In this document: positions 51,240-59,702 of the stretch, in pieces
Numbering within the stretch: the first letter of the stretch is position 1
Layout of the letters: the number at the start of each line of letters is the position of its first letter
Source of the DNA: Comamonas sp. GB3 AK4-5
Lineage (GTDB): Bacteria; Pseudomonadota; Gammaproteobacteria; Burkholderiales; Burkholderiaceae_C
Reading direction: 5' to 3'
Length of the DNA stretch: 64,000 bases
Assembly: GCF_041320665.1 (NCBI RefSeq)
Contig: NZ_CP166730.1
Location: 1,984,001 to 2,048,000 of the forward strand
Program-made: the position numbers and the translations under genes
The notes under the pieces: generated by a model
The model's input: the letters and a program-made list of their open reading frames with translations, nothing else
Databases searched by the model: none
What the model was told of the DNA's origin: nothing

Positions 51240-51737
51240 ATGCAGTTTGTAAACACCCTCAGCCAGGCCCCGCGCCGCGTGCTGGCCCTGATCTCTGCGG
51301 TCTGCGTGGCCATGCTGGCCTTTGGCCTGTATCTGCAGCATGCGCAGGGGCTGGAGCCTTGTCCCATGTGCATCGTGCAGCGCTATGCGCTGGTTGCTAT
51401 GGCCGTTTTCACCGGCCTGGCCAGCCTGAATGGCCGCAAGGCTTGGTGGATGGGGTGGAGCGTGCTGGCGCTGCTGGCCAGCGGCTTTGGTGCCTTTGTG
51501 GCCGCGCGCCAGAGCTGGCTGCAGTGGTATCCCCCCGAGTTCGCCAGCTGCGGCCGCGACTTCTACGGCATGATTGAAAACTACCCCATCAGCCGTTCCA
51601 TCCCCATGATCTTCCGCGGCTCGGGCGATTGCGCGGCCGTGGACTGGACCTTGCTGGGCGGCTCCATCGCCAACTGGTCTTTTATCTGTTTCGCGGGCTT
51701 TGCCTTGCTGCTGGCGGTGCTGCTGCGCCGTCGTTGA
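51240..51737 (+). CDS. dsbB: disulfide bond formation protein DsbB
   Basis: 165-aa inner-membrane oxidase that recharges DsbA with quinone. Four helices. First redox pair CPMC in LEPCPMCIVQRYAL; second pair formed by the cysteines of FASCGRDFYG and GSGDCAAVDW. Arg after CPMC-IVQ binds quinone in the family. AAGGA six bases before the ATG at 51240 selects this start over ATGs at 51204 and 51234. 51 bp after cysA, so possibly cotranscribed. Confidence 0.93.
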   Translation: MQFVNTLSQAPRRVLALISAVCVAMLAFGLYLQHAQGLEPCPMCIVQRYALVAMAVFTGLASLNGRKAWWMGWSVLALLASGFGAFVAARQSWLQWYPPEFASCGRDFYGMIENYPISRSIPMIFRGSGDCAAVDWTLLGGSIANWSFICFAGFALLLAVLLRRR

Positions 51738-51743
51738 AATAAA

Positions 51744-51839
51744 GCACCCCCTGAGCCGCTGCGCGTCTTCCCCCTCAAGGGACGGCAGCTCCGCTGCGGG
51801 GTGGCCCTTGCTCGCTGTCTCTGGCTTTGGGGGCGCCAG
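51744..51839 (-). repeat. dispersed intergenic repeat, copy 5 (inverted), with partial neighbour
   Basis: ACCCCCTGAGCCGC, CTTCCCCCTC and GGGTGGCCCTTGCTCG in the inverted orientation, starting seven bases after the dsbB stop. A shortened second piece (GTGCAGGCCCTTGCTCGATG, near 51938-51957) follows. The rest of the gap to 52040 holds no gene. Confidence 0.6.
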
Positions 51840-52040
51840 TTTTATGCGGCTTTGGCAAAGCCAGATCTTTTAAGTCGCCAAGAAATTCCCATGGGTACAG
51901 CATGCGCGCGTCGGAGAGACGACAGCCTTGCTGCGGGCGGTGCAGGCCCTTGCTCGATGTCCCTGGCTTGGAATGCGCCAGTTCGCGCAGCGCCTGAGCC
52001 TCCTGCATAGACACTCGCTTGGCGCGACAATGCCGGTTCC

Positions 52041-52775
52041 ATGCCCCAGTACATCCTCTTTCACAAGCCCTATGGCGTGCTGTCTCAGTTCACGCCCGAG
52101 GACGGCGCGCGTTCGCTGGCCGAATTCAATCTGCCTGCAGGCGTCTACCCCGCAGGGCGGCTGGACAAGGATTCCGAAGGCCTGCTGCTGCTGACCGATG
52201 ACGGCCCGCTGATCGAGCAACTGCTCAACCCGCGCAACGAAAAGCCCAAGACCTATTGGGCGTTGGTGGAGCGCCTGCCCGACGAAGCCGCGCTGCAGCG
52301 CATGCGGGCCGGCCTGCGCATAGAGGACTACACCACGCGCCCCTGCCAGGCCGAGCTGCTTGCGCCGCAACCCGAGGTGGAGCCGCGCGACCCGCCGGTG
52401 CGTGTGCGCAAAAGCGTGCAGGACTGGTGGCTGGCCATCACCGTGGTCGAGGGAAAGAACCGCCAGGTGCGCAAGATGACGGCCGCCATAGGCCACCCCA
52501 CGCTGCGCCTGATTCGCCGCAGCATGGCCAATCTGGAGCTGGGAGATCTGGCCCCAGGCCAATGGCGTGCCATTGTGCGTGAGGACATTCATTGGGGTAC
52601 AGAGGGCGAAGGGGCGGATCGCGTCACGGACAGCGGCGTGGCGGTGCGCTACCGCAAGGACGAAGCCCCAGGCAACGCAAGGCGACGTGGCGGTGACGCC
52701 AAAGCTGCGCCGGGCCGTCATCGCAATGCCGCAAGCACACGTCAGCCAGGAAGCTGGTTTGCTTCCAAGAAGTGA
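52041..52775 (+). CDS. RluE/RsuA-type pseudouridine synthase
   Basis: 244 aa. Makes pseudouridine in rRNA. The catalytic Asp motif is GRLDKDSEGLLLLTDDG (about 34-50), and RQVRKMTAAIGHPTLRLIRR is the C-terminal family motif. It starts directly with the catalytic domain (YILFHKPYGVLSQF), without an S4 domain, as in RluE, which modifies U2457 of 23S rRNA in E. coli. A basic, low-complexity tail of about 45 residues follows the fold. Confidence 0.88.
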   Translation: MPQYILFHKPYGVLSQFTPEDGARSLAEFNLPAGVYPAGRLDKDSEGLLLLTDDGPLIEQLLNPRNEKPKTYWALVERLPDEAALQRMRAGLRIEDYTTRPCQAELLAPQPEVEPRDPPVRVRKSVQDWWLAITVVEGKNRQVRKMTAAIGHPTLRLIRRSMANLELGDLAPGQWRAIVREDIHWGTEGEGADRVTDSGVAVRYRKDEAPGNARRRGGDAKAAPGRHRNAASTRQPGSWFASKK

Positions 52776-52825
52776 GCTGCTAGCGCCCGCTGTATCTGCG
52801 AAAAAGGCCGAAAAGGCTTGAGGTT

Positions 52826-53836
52826 TCAGGTATTGACAGAGGCCGCCGCCGTACCGGGCGCCGCAAACATGCGGCGGTAGTCTCTGGGGGCCAGCTGGAG
52901 CTGGGCCTGGAAATGATGGCGCAGCGCCTGCATGCTGGCAAAGCCCACGGCGTGGGCGATTTGCTCTACCGACAGCCTGCTGCCTTCCAGCAATCTTTGC
53001 GCCTCGGCCACCCGCTCGGCAATCAGCCATTGCGCCGGCGTCTGGCCGGTGGCCTCGGTAAAACGGCGCACCAGGGTGCGGGGGCTCATGCTGGCGGTCA
53101 GGGCCATGCGCTCCACACTCCAGGGGGCAGATAGATCGCGGCGTACCTGCTCCAGCACGCCAGCCAGGCGGTGCTGGCTATCGGCAGGCACGGGCCGCTG
53201 GATGAACTGGGCCTGCCCGCCGCTGCGGTGCGGCGGCATCACCAGCCGGCGCGCCACGCTGTTGGCGGCTTCCACGCCAAAGTCGCTGCGCACCAGGTGC
53301 AGCATCAAGTCGATGCCGGCCGCGCTGCCGGCGGAGGTGAAGATGCGCTCCGCATCCACATACAGCACCTGGGCATCAACCTCTATGGCCGGGTGGCGTT
53401 GGCGCAGCGCCTCGGCATAGCGCCAATGCGTGGCCGCGCGGCGGCCATCCAGCAGGCCCGTGGCGGCAAGCACAAAGGCGCCGGAACAGATGGACGCCAG
53501 GCGCGCACCACGCTCCCAGGCTGTGCGCAGGCGCTGGGCCAGTGCGTCAGGCACCGGAATGTGCGCGGCTTTCCAGCCCGGCATGACGATCAGGTCCGCC
53601 TGCTCCAACAGCTCGGGGCCGCCATCTGCGGTCACGGTCAGACCGCCATGGGCACGCAGCGGCCCGGGCTCTATGGCGGCACTGGCAAAGCGGTACCAGC
53701 CGCTGCCCATCTCCGGGCGCGCCAGGCCAAAGATTTCGGCGGTAATGGCGAATTCAAATGTGCACAGTCCATCGTAGACCGGTGCCACTACCAGGGGGCC
53801 GGTGGTGTTTGGCAGGATTTTTTCCATCAATGTCAT
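52826..53836 (-). CDS. GlxA-type AraC regulator with DJ-1/PfpI domain
   Basis: 336 aa from the ATG of MTLMEKIL (a TTG lies three codons earlier). N-terminal DJ-1/PfpI-like domain (about 15-190) with SICSGAFVLAATGLLDGRRA at the nucleophile elbow. C-terminal AraC double helix-turn-helix (about 225-325; ALTASMSPRTLVRRFTEATG and QIAHAVGFASMQALRHHF). Similar to FtrA. Divergent from the rhodanese gene with 65 bp between starts, so it very likely controls it. Confidence 0.9.
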   Translation of the reverse strand: MTLMEKILPNTTGPLVVAPVYDGLCTFEFAITAEIFGLARPEMGSGWYRFASAAIEPGPLRAHGGLTVTADGGPELLEQADLIVMPGWKAAHIPVPDALAQRLRTAWERGARLASICSGAFVLAATGLLDGRRAATHWRYAEALRQRHPAIEVDAQVLYVDAERIFTSAGSAAGIDLMLHLVRSDFGVEAANSVARRLVMPPHRSGGQAQFIQRPVPADSQHRLAGVLEQVRRDLSAPWSVERMALTASMSPRTLVRRFTEATGQTPAQWLIAERVAEAQRLLEGSRLSVEQIAHAVGFASMQALRHHFQAQLQLAPRDYRRMFAAPGTAAASVNT

Positions 53837-53901
53837 TGAGGCCAATTGTGGCGAATAGCCAGAGCTCGCACCATGTGAATTCCCTTGCTACGGAGCTTGA
53901 T

Positions 53902-54297
53902 ATGCCCTCTCATGTGACTGCGATTCCTGCTGCACCTTCGGCCCAGGCCGAAGCCCATTTCGCCGCCGCCTTCAGCTTTGAAACCGATTGCTGGGATGTG
54001 CACGATGGTTTGGCGCAGGGCGCAGATTTTGTGCTGCTGGATGTGCGCTCGGCCGCGCTGTTTGTCCAGGGCCATGTGCCGGGTGCCATCCACCTGCCTC
54101 ATGGAAAAATCGTGGCCAGCAAACTTGCCGATTGGCCTGCCGATACCTTGTTTGTGACCTATTGCGCAGGCTCGCACTGCAACGGTGCAGCACGCGGGGC
54201 ACTGCGGCTGGCGCAACTGGGCCGGCCCGTGAAGATCATGGCCGGCGGCATCACCGGGTGGGTGGATGAGGGCTTTGCGCTGGAGACGGTCTCGTAG
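53902..54297 (+). CDS. rhodanese-domain sulfurtransferase
   Basis: 131-aa cytoplasmic single-domain rhodanese. DFVLLDVRSAALFVQGHVPG with the CH2A-type motif, then the active-site loop YCAGSHCNGAARGA (catalytic Cys near residue 93, second Cys at the loop end). Rhodanese genes beside FtrA/GlxA regulators are a recurrent pair; the substrate is not known. CGGAGC lies upstream of the ATG. Confidence 0.9.
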   Translation: MPSHVTAIPAAPSAQAEAHFAAAFSFETDCWDVHDGLAQGADFVLLDVRSAALFVQGHVPGAIHLPHGKIVASKLADWPADTLFVTYCAGSHCNGAARGALRLAQLGRPVKIMAGGITGWVDEGFALETVS

Positions 54298-54595
54298 CAG
54301 TTGCATCCACAGTCCCGTGCGGGGTCTGCGCTGTGCACCGCCATGGAGTTTTCAAAAAAGTGAGCTTTCCATGCGCTGGCCGTATGTGCTTCCAGGCATT
54401 TTGTCCTGATTAGATACTTGTCTCAGGCACTGTTGTGAAGTGATATTCCGAAGCCGGGTCTCGCCCCGGCCTCAGGATGTCATGTGCGAACAGCAGCACA
54501 ATTCGTCGTGAAGCTTCATCTGAGGTATGTAGCTAATCAGGCATTTTGTTTGGAAGGCATACATGGCATGCACTGGAGTCTGGCCAGGCAGGCCA
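54298..54595. other. gap with one hairpin, no gene recognised
   Basis: Contains GCCGGG-TCTCGC-CCCGGC at 54454-54471, not followed by a T-run on either strand. Otherwise AT-richer sequence without a convincing reading frame. Confidence 0.45.
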
Positions 54596-55021
54596 TCACC
54601 GCAGCCCATACCACCCCAAAGCCGCAAGCACGGCCAGCCACAACAACACGATCAACACGGCACCCAAGCGGCTGCGGGGCTTGGCGTGGTCAGCCTGCAG
54701 CCAGGCATCGGCCTGGGTGCGGCAGTCGTTCAGCACCTGGGCTGGCAGCAGGCGTAGGGTGAGCCAGATCAGCGCTGGCAGCAGCAATACATCGTCCACA
54801 TAGCCCAGCACGGGGATGAAGTCTGGTATCAGATCAATCGGGCTGAGCGCATAGGCCACCACGAAAAGGCCCAGGGCCTTGGCATACCAAGGCGTGGCCG
54901 GGTGGCGGCGCGCAAACCACAGCGTCAGCCCGTCGCGCTTGATGCGGCGGGCCCAGTGGCGCAGTCGTTCGGCAAAACCCATGCCGCCCCCGTGTGGCTG
55001 CGCAAAAGCGCGCAGCTGCAT
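54596..55021 (-). CDS. DUF1232 (YkvA) membrane protein
   Basis: 141 aa, or 128 if the ATG at 54982 ([10 protein letters not shown]) is used. The DUF1232 core [20 protein letters not shown] and [20 protein letters not shown] is clear, with a final helix at about 118-138. Inner-membrane protein of unknown function. 21 bp after the glutathione transferase gene on the same strand, so probably cotranscribed. Confidence 0.88.
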   Translation of the reverse strand: MQLRAFAQPHGGGMGFAERLRHWARRIKRDGLTLWFARRHPATPWYAKALGLFVVAYALSPIDLIPDFIPVLGYVDDVLLLPALIWLTLRLLPAQVLNDCRTQADAWLQADHAKPRSRLGAVLIVLLWLAVLAALGWYGLR

Positions 55022-55042
55022 TGTGCAGCCTGCGTCAGGATG

Positions 55043-55714
55043 TCAGTCGGACTCCACGCTGTCCGTGCTGAACGTGGGGCCGGTGCTACCGGGCACCCAG
55101 CCGGGGTAGGTTTCCATCACCTCGGCAAACAGGGCAGAGTCGATCCAGCGCTGCAACCAGTCTTGCAGATGGGGCCAGGGCTGCTCGGCCCACTGCGCTT
55201 CGTCAATGCGGGCGAACTGGCGCACAAAGGGGCGCAGCGCCATATCGGCCAGGCTGGGGTTCTGGCCAAACAGATAGCCTGTCTCGGCCAGCTGTGCGTC
55301 CAGCTCCGCCAGCCAGGTGATGGCATCGGTCTGGGCCTGGTTCACTTCCTCGGCGCTGTAGCGCTCGGGGTATTTGCAGCGGTCCAGCGCCTGTTTGAAA
55401 AAGCCGTCGTTGCGCTCAATCAGCGCCAGCATGTCTTGCAGGCTGCCGGCCGTGGGCGCCAGCCAGGCATCCGGGTCATTGGCGCGCAGCGCGTGCAGCA
55501 TCACTTCCAGGCTTTGGTCGATCACCGTGCCGTCCTGCAGCACCAGCACCGGCACCGTGCCCTTGGGCGAGGCATCCAGCAGCGCCTGCGGCTTGGCGCG
55601 CAGATTCACTTCCCGCAGCTCGCAGGCCAGCCCCGCATGCGCCAGCGCCAACCGGGCGCGGATGGCATAGGGACAGCGGCGAAAGGAATAGAGAACGGGC
55701 AGGGCGGTGGACAT
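55043..55714 (-). CDS. glutathione S-transferase family protein
   Basis: 223 aa. N-terminal thioredoxin-like domain (about 5-80; LYSFRRCPYAIRARLALAHA with a CPYA redox-type active site, and KGTVPVLVLQDGTVIDQSLE for glutathione binding). The helical C-terminal domain is LAETGYLFGQNPSLADMALR onward. The Cys active site suggests a lyase, dehydroascorbate-reductase or glutathionyl-hydroquinone-type activity rather than classical conjugation. Confidence 0.9.
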   Translation of the reverse strand: MSTALPVLYSFRRCPYAIRARLALAHAGLACELREVNLRAKPQALLDASPKGTVPVLVLQDGTVIDQSLEVMLHALRANDPDAWLAPTAGSLQDMLALIERNDGFFKQALDRCKYPERYSAEEVNQAQTDAITWLAELDAQLAETGYLFGQNPSLADMALRPFVRQFARIDEAQWAEQPWPHLQDWLQRWIDSALFAEVMETYPGWVPGSTGPTFSTDSVESD

Positions 55715-56033
55715 GGAGTGTGTGGGGTGGGCCGGGCGAGCCCGAGTCGGAAAGCCGGGAATGATAGCGGTTTGGGGGCAGCGAGTGGGGTGCCGGGCTA
55801 TGGAGGGAAGGCAGCTGGCTTGCGGTCTGTGACCGATCGCAGATCGGCCAGAAGTTGCCGGTCATTTGACCCCTGCAGAGCTGGACCATGATCAAATACT
55901 CGCCGTGGCATTCATGTGTCATGCCTCCATCACTCGATGGTTGCTTGAACAGGCCATGCCACAGTAGCCGAGCTGAGAAAAAAGATAGTTCGAGCTTGAG
56001 AGCAAAATCAGTTCCATCCTGGAGGAAGCCGAC
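55715..56033. other. upstream region of osmC, no gene recognised
   Basis: 319 bp holding the promoters of the divergent glutathione transferase and osmC genes. Short frames on both strands look non-coding. No known RNA motif or repeat copy seen. Confidence 0.45.
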
Positions 56034-56507
56034 ATGGCACATCACAAGCACAGCTATCGCGTATCCGTGGCGTGGACAGGGAATAAGGGCAGCGGGACGT
56101 CGGGATACAGAGCATACGGTCGGGATTTCACCGTCGAGGCGTCAGGTAAGCCCTCCATCCCGGGCTCTTCAGATCCTGCATTCTTGGGAGACAAGGCCCG
56201 CTGGAATCCAGAGGACCTGCTTCTCGCGTCGGCATCAGCTTGCCACAAACTGTGGTACTTGCACCTTTGTGCAGATGCCGGAATTGTTGTTGTTGCCTAT
56301 GTCGATGAAGCCGAAGGGACGATGGTGGGCGGTGACCAGGGGCATTTCACCCAAATTGTCTTGAGGCCCAAAGTGACGATCCGCGCAGGTGACGATCTCC
56401 AGCGGGCCACACAGTTGCACCACGAGGCGCACAAGCAGTGCTTCATTGCGAATTCGCTGAATTTCCCCATCCTTTGCGAAGCGACATTTGAATTCGCTGC
56501 TGAGTAG
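56034..56507 (+). CDS. OsmC-family peroxiredoxin
   Basis: 157-aa cytoplasmic thiol peroxidase-like protein. The two redox cysteines are in LLLASASACHKLWYLHL (about 70) and EAHKQCFIANSLNFPI (about 141), as required for organic-hydroperoxide reduction in Ohr/OsmC. KARWNPEDLLLASASACH is the subfamily start of the long helix. GAGGAAG lies upstream of the start. Base composition is close to average. Confidence 0.92.
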   Translation: MAHHKHSYRVSVAWTGNKGSGTSGYRAYGRDFTVEASGKPSIPGSSDPAFLGDKARWNPEDLLLASASACHKLWYLHLCADAGIVVVAYVDEAEGTMVGGDQGHFTQIVLRPKVTIRAGDDLQRATQLHHEAHKQCFIANSLNFPILCEATFEFAAE

Positions 56508-56688
56508 TTCTCGCTAATGCGACTCCTGGCTGTAGTCGGCCAGTGGGCGCGACTCTGTAGATTTTTTGATATGACTGCTTCGAAGCGCATTGAGGTCGTT
56601 CAACGCTCCAGCATTGTTGAACGCTGATGCCTCTCCCGCAAGAGTTCAACGGCCGCTCTGAGACCTCGAAGGGCACTTGGCCCGTCGA

Positions 56689-57531
56689 TCAATTGTGGTC
56701 GTATTGCAGGCTGAAGCCGCTGCGCTCGCGCTGGATGCGGGCAAATCCAAGCTCTCCCAGGTGCATGCCTGCAATCCATAGCTGGTCTGCGCTGGCCATG
56801 TCCAGCATGCGCGAACGGGTGTTGGCAGACAAGGCAGCATCTTGGTCAAAGGCGATCGTGACATCGGGCCGTTGAATCTGGATATGGGGGAAATGCACGA
56901 TGTCACCCCACACCAGCAGACTCTCTTCTGCCGAGGTCAATAGATAGCCCGTGTGGCCTTGCGTGTGGCCCGGCAAAAGCATGGCCTGCACACCAGGAAG
57001 CACCTCTCCGGTTTCGAAGGTTCGCAGTTGTGGGTGGTAACTTTCAAACACATCGCGAGCGATCTGAAAATTGCCACGGGCGCGTTCGCTTGCGCGGCTG
57101 AGATGCACGTCATCCCGCCAAAAGTTCCATTCACTGCGATGCACGACCAACTCGGCGTTGGGGAACACGCGCTGACCTGCCGCGTTGAGCAGCCCGCCCA
57201 CATGGTCGGGATGGGCGTGGGTCAGCAAGATGGTGTCGATATCTCCGGGAAGCACCCCAGCCAGCGCCAAGTTTTGCAGCAATAGGCCGCCCCATTGTTT
57301 GATGCCGCCTGCACCCGCATCAATGAGCACGGTGTGCCTGGCGCTGCGAAGCAGATAGCAGTTGATGTGAATGGCCTCGGGGGGGCGCTGCCCTGCGCTG
57401 CTTTGCATCTGCGTGGCGTCGGCGAGGTCGATATTCGACAAAAGACCAAGCGGGGCATGGAGGTAGCCATCGCTGATGGCCGTGATGTCGAAGTCACCCA
57501 CTCGGTGACTGGGGAAAATTTGCGCAAGCAT
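56689..57531 (-). CDS. metallo-beta-lactamase-fold hydrolase
   Basis: 280 aa. Zinc site THAHPDHVGGLLNA (about 106-119), later ligands LLPGHTQGHTGYL and VWGDIVHFPHIQ. The overall layout, beginning with VGDFDITAISDGYL, resembles lactonase or methyl-parathion-hydrolase-like members. It is the last of three minus-strand genes with a tautomerase and a barrel-like protein, under a divergent LysR gene. The cluster suggests breakdown of a cyclic or keto-enol compound. Confidence 0.88.
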   Translation of the reverse strand: MLAQIFPSHRVGDFDITAISDGYLHAPLGLLSNIDLADATQMQSSAGQRPPEAIHINCYLLRSARHTVLIDAGAGGIKQWGGLLLQNLALAGVLPGDIDTILLTHAHPDHVGGLLNAAGQRVFPNAELVVHRSEWNFWRDDVHLSRASERARGNFQIARDVFESYHPQLRTFETGEVLPGVQAMLLPGHTQGHTGYLLTSAEESLLVWGDIVHFPHIQIQRPDVTIAFDQDAALSANTRSRMLDMASADQLWIAGMHLGELGFARIQRERSGFSLQYDHN

Positions 57532-57549
57532 GGGTGTCTGTTGCCTTGG

Positions 57550-57873
57550 TCAGTGAAGTGCGTGAATCTGGGCAGCGTCGTAGCCAAAACACCGGATGCG
57601 GGCCCGAAGTGCTGTGTGCTGCAAGATGGATTGCTGCAAGTTCTGCATAAAGCGCTCCATCACCTCGGGCGTTCGAAATGGCTCCAAGCGGTATCGGACT
57701 TCCACAAAGATGGGCAGCCCATGCCCTGGGCAGGCCTCGACATAGATCACATGAACGTTCTGCTTTTGCGCTGCCAGCACCATGGTGCACAGCTGCATGC
57801 AGTCGTCCGACAGCCGCGCCAAATCTGCTTCGGACGGCATGGGCGCTGAAATATAGAAAGAAAGGTTGGGCAT
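57550..57873 (-). CDS. tautomerase-superfamily protein
   Basis: 107 aa. Met-1 is followed by Pro-2, the catalytic N-terminal proline of the family once Met is removed (MPNLSFYISAPMPSEADLAR). VHVIYVEACPGHGLPIFVEV and RYRLEPFRTPEVMERFMQNL give the beta-alpha-beta pattern. Substrate unknown. 18 bp before the metallo-hydrolase gene and eight bases after the upstream gene, so one operon. Confidence 0.78.
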   Translation of the reverse strand: MPNLSFYISAPMPSEADLARLSDDCMQLCTMVLAAQKQNVHVIYVEACPGHGLPIFVEVRYRLEPFRTPEVMERFMQNLQQSILQHTALRARIRCFGYDAAQIHALH

Positions 57874-57881
57874 ACCCAGTC

Positions 57882-58433
57882 TCAACAGGCGCTTTGGAGG
57901 CAAGCCGTCTTGCGCAGTTGCTCCGTCATGGCTTCATAAGCGTGGATGCCCGGGGGCAATGCAGCCATGGCATGGCGCTGCTCCACCGTCAGCTTGGCCA
58001 TCCAACGTTGCGGCGGGAATCCCTTCAAAGCCACCGCGTCCATGGCCAATGGGCTGAGTCCCATGTGCTGCAAAGCCTCGGGGCCATGCGGGCTTACCAG
58101 CAACAACTCCCCCGCTTGCACGGCCGGTGCGGCCTGCACACAGGCATAGAGGTTGCGATGCCAGTTCGTGATGTGTTGTTGCCAGCGGGCAAAGTTGCCG
58201 CCGCCTTTTTCCCGGTATTCGTCGCCCGTCAGCACGCTGAGGTCATTAATGGTGTGCAGTGCCAGGTAAACGGGCACAGAGGCAGGGGTGCCTGCGGCCA
58301 GCACTTTGAAGCGCTGGGAGGTATGAAAGCCGCTGACAGAGATCAGCGCAGGCAGTTTCTGCAGGCTGTAGAAGTCATTCCACTCGGTTTCGGTCTGCGC
58401 ATCGGCGTAGCTGCATTCAACGGTGTAGATCAT
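57882..58433 (-). CDS. hypothetical protein with ferredoxin-like barrel features
   Basis: 183 aa. MIYTVECSYADAQTETEWND and FYSLQKLPALISVSGFHTSQ suggest a dimeric alpha/beta-barrel (EthD/ABM-like) fold, which often binds small aromatic or keto compounds. The second half (VEQRHAMAALPPGIHAYEAM) is unfamiliar. First gene of the three-gene operon, 157 bp from the divergent LysR start. Confidence 0.6.
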   Translation of the reverse strand: MIYTVECSYADAQTETEWNDFYSLQKLPALISVSGFHTSQRFKVLAAGTPASVPVYLALHTINDLSVLTGDEYREKGGGNFARWQQHITNWHRNLYACVQAAPAVQAGELLLVSPHGPEALQHMGLSPLAMDAVALKGFPPQRWMAKLTVEQRHAMAALPPGIHAYEAMTEQLRKTACLQSAC

Positions 58434-58590
58434 GGTGAATTTCTTGGGTGGCGGTTGCTGCTATTGCTTGGAACTCGGTGTTCTCATTGCAATAAGCTCA
58501 TGCTAGCCAAAGAAATTCAGCCCATATAGCGATATAAAATCGATCTTCATTGATGTTTGGTCAAGCTACTCTTTTGGCTTGTCTCCAGCC

Positions 58591-59487
58591 ATGCGACGCA
58601 AAATCCCCAGCAATTCCGCCCTCCAGGCCTTCGAGGCTGCCGCACGCCACGGCAGCTTTGCGCGTGCAGCGGAGGAGCTGGCGCTGACGGAAGGCGCCAT
58701 CAGCCGTCAGATTGCGAGGCTGGAAGCGTTTTTGGGCATGGCGCTGTTCGAGCGCGTTGGCAACCGTGTGCGATTGGCGCCCAGTGGCGTGCGCTATGCA
58801 GCGCAGGTGCGCGAGGTCCTTGATCGTCTGGAGCGGGAAAGCCAATACCTGATGGGGCAACCCGCGGGTGCGGCGAGCTTGAACCTGGCCGTCATTCCCA
58901 CGTTTGCCACGCGCTGGTTGATTCCTCGCCTCAAGCGCTTTCAACAGGCCAGCCCGCAGATCTCCTTGCACATCGCGGAGCGCATGGAGCCTTTTGTGCT
59001 TGCGGGAAGCGGCTTTGACGCAGCGCTGCATTTTGAGCATCCCGCTTGGGCAGGCATGCGCACACACCGTTTGCTGGAAGAAGTGCTGGTTCCCGTTTGC
59101 AGCCCCTCGCTGTTGGCCGAGTACCCCAAGGATTGCGGGCTGGATGCCTTGCCGCGACTGCATCGCATGCAAAACCCGGATGCCTGGCAGCGCTACGCCG
59201 AAGAGACTGGCATGGTGTTAACAAACCCCGCCGTGGGCTCGCGCTTTGATTTGCACGCCATGTTGATAGAGGCAGCGCTTTGCGGGCTGGGCGTGGCCTT
59301 GGTGCCACGCCTTTATGTGGAAACGGAACTGGCGCTGGGCCGCTTGCTCGCTCCCTGGCCGCCGAGCCAATCCGTTGCCAAAACATTTTGCCTGGTGTTG
59401 CCCGAACCATTGGGGCTGAGCGAAGCACCGTTGCAGGCCTTTGTCAGTTGGATTGTGGCTGAGGCGAAAACGACAAGTTCTGTTTAG
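58591..59487 (+). CDS. LysR-family (GcvA-like) regulator
   Basis: 298 aa starting MRRKIPSNSALQAFEAAARH. Helix-turn-helix AAEELALTEGAISRQIARLE (about 27-46), then the effector domain with LIEAALCGLGVALVPRLYVE. The TTG 12 bp upstream is a possible but less likely start. Divergent from the tautomerase/hydrolase operon, which it presumably regulates. Confidence 0.9.
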   Translation: MRRKIPSNSALQAFEAAARHGSFARAAEELALTEGAISRQIARLEAFLGMALFERVGNRVRLAPSGVRYAAQVREVLDRLERESQYLMGQPAGAASLNLAVIPTFATRWLIPRLKRFQQASPQISLHIAERMEPFVLAGSGFDAALHFEHPAWAGMRTHRLLEEVLVPVCSPSLLAEYPKDCGLDALPRLHRMQNPDAWQRYAEETGMVLTNPAVGSRFDLHAMLIEAALCGLGVALVPRLYVETELALGRLLAPWPPSQSVAKTFCLVLPEPLGLSEAPLQAFVSWIVAEAKTTSSV

Positions 59488-59702
59488 CCGCAGGCCTTTG
59501 GCCGTCACTGGCTTGGTGAGCGGCCGCGTCTTGAACGGCTGCATTGAACAGCAACGCGGTCATCGCCTGCTTGGATCAAATGCTCGTTGTGGGTTGATTG
59601 CAGCCCCGCTGCACCCACCCAGCTGCACCAGCCCATCTCGGGCCTGATGAAATCAAACTGTACGACCCCCTTGCATGCAGCGCTCCCGCCCCTGCTGGGG
59701 GC

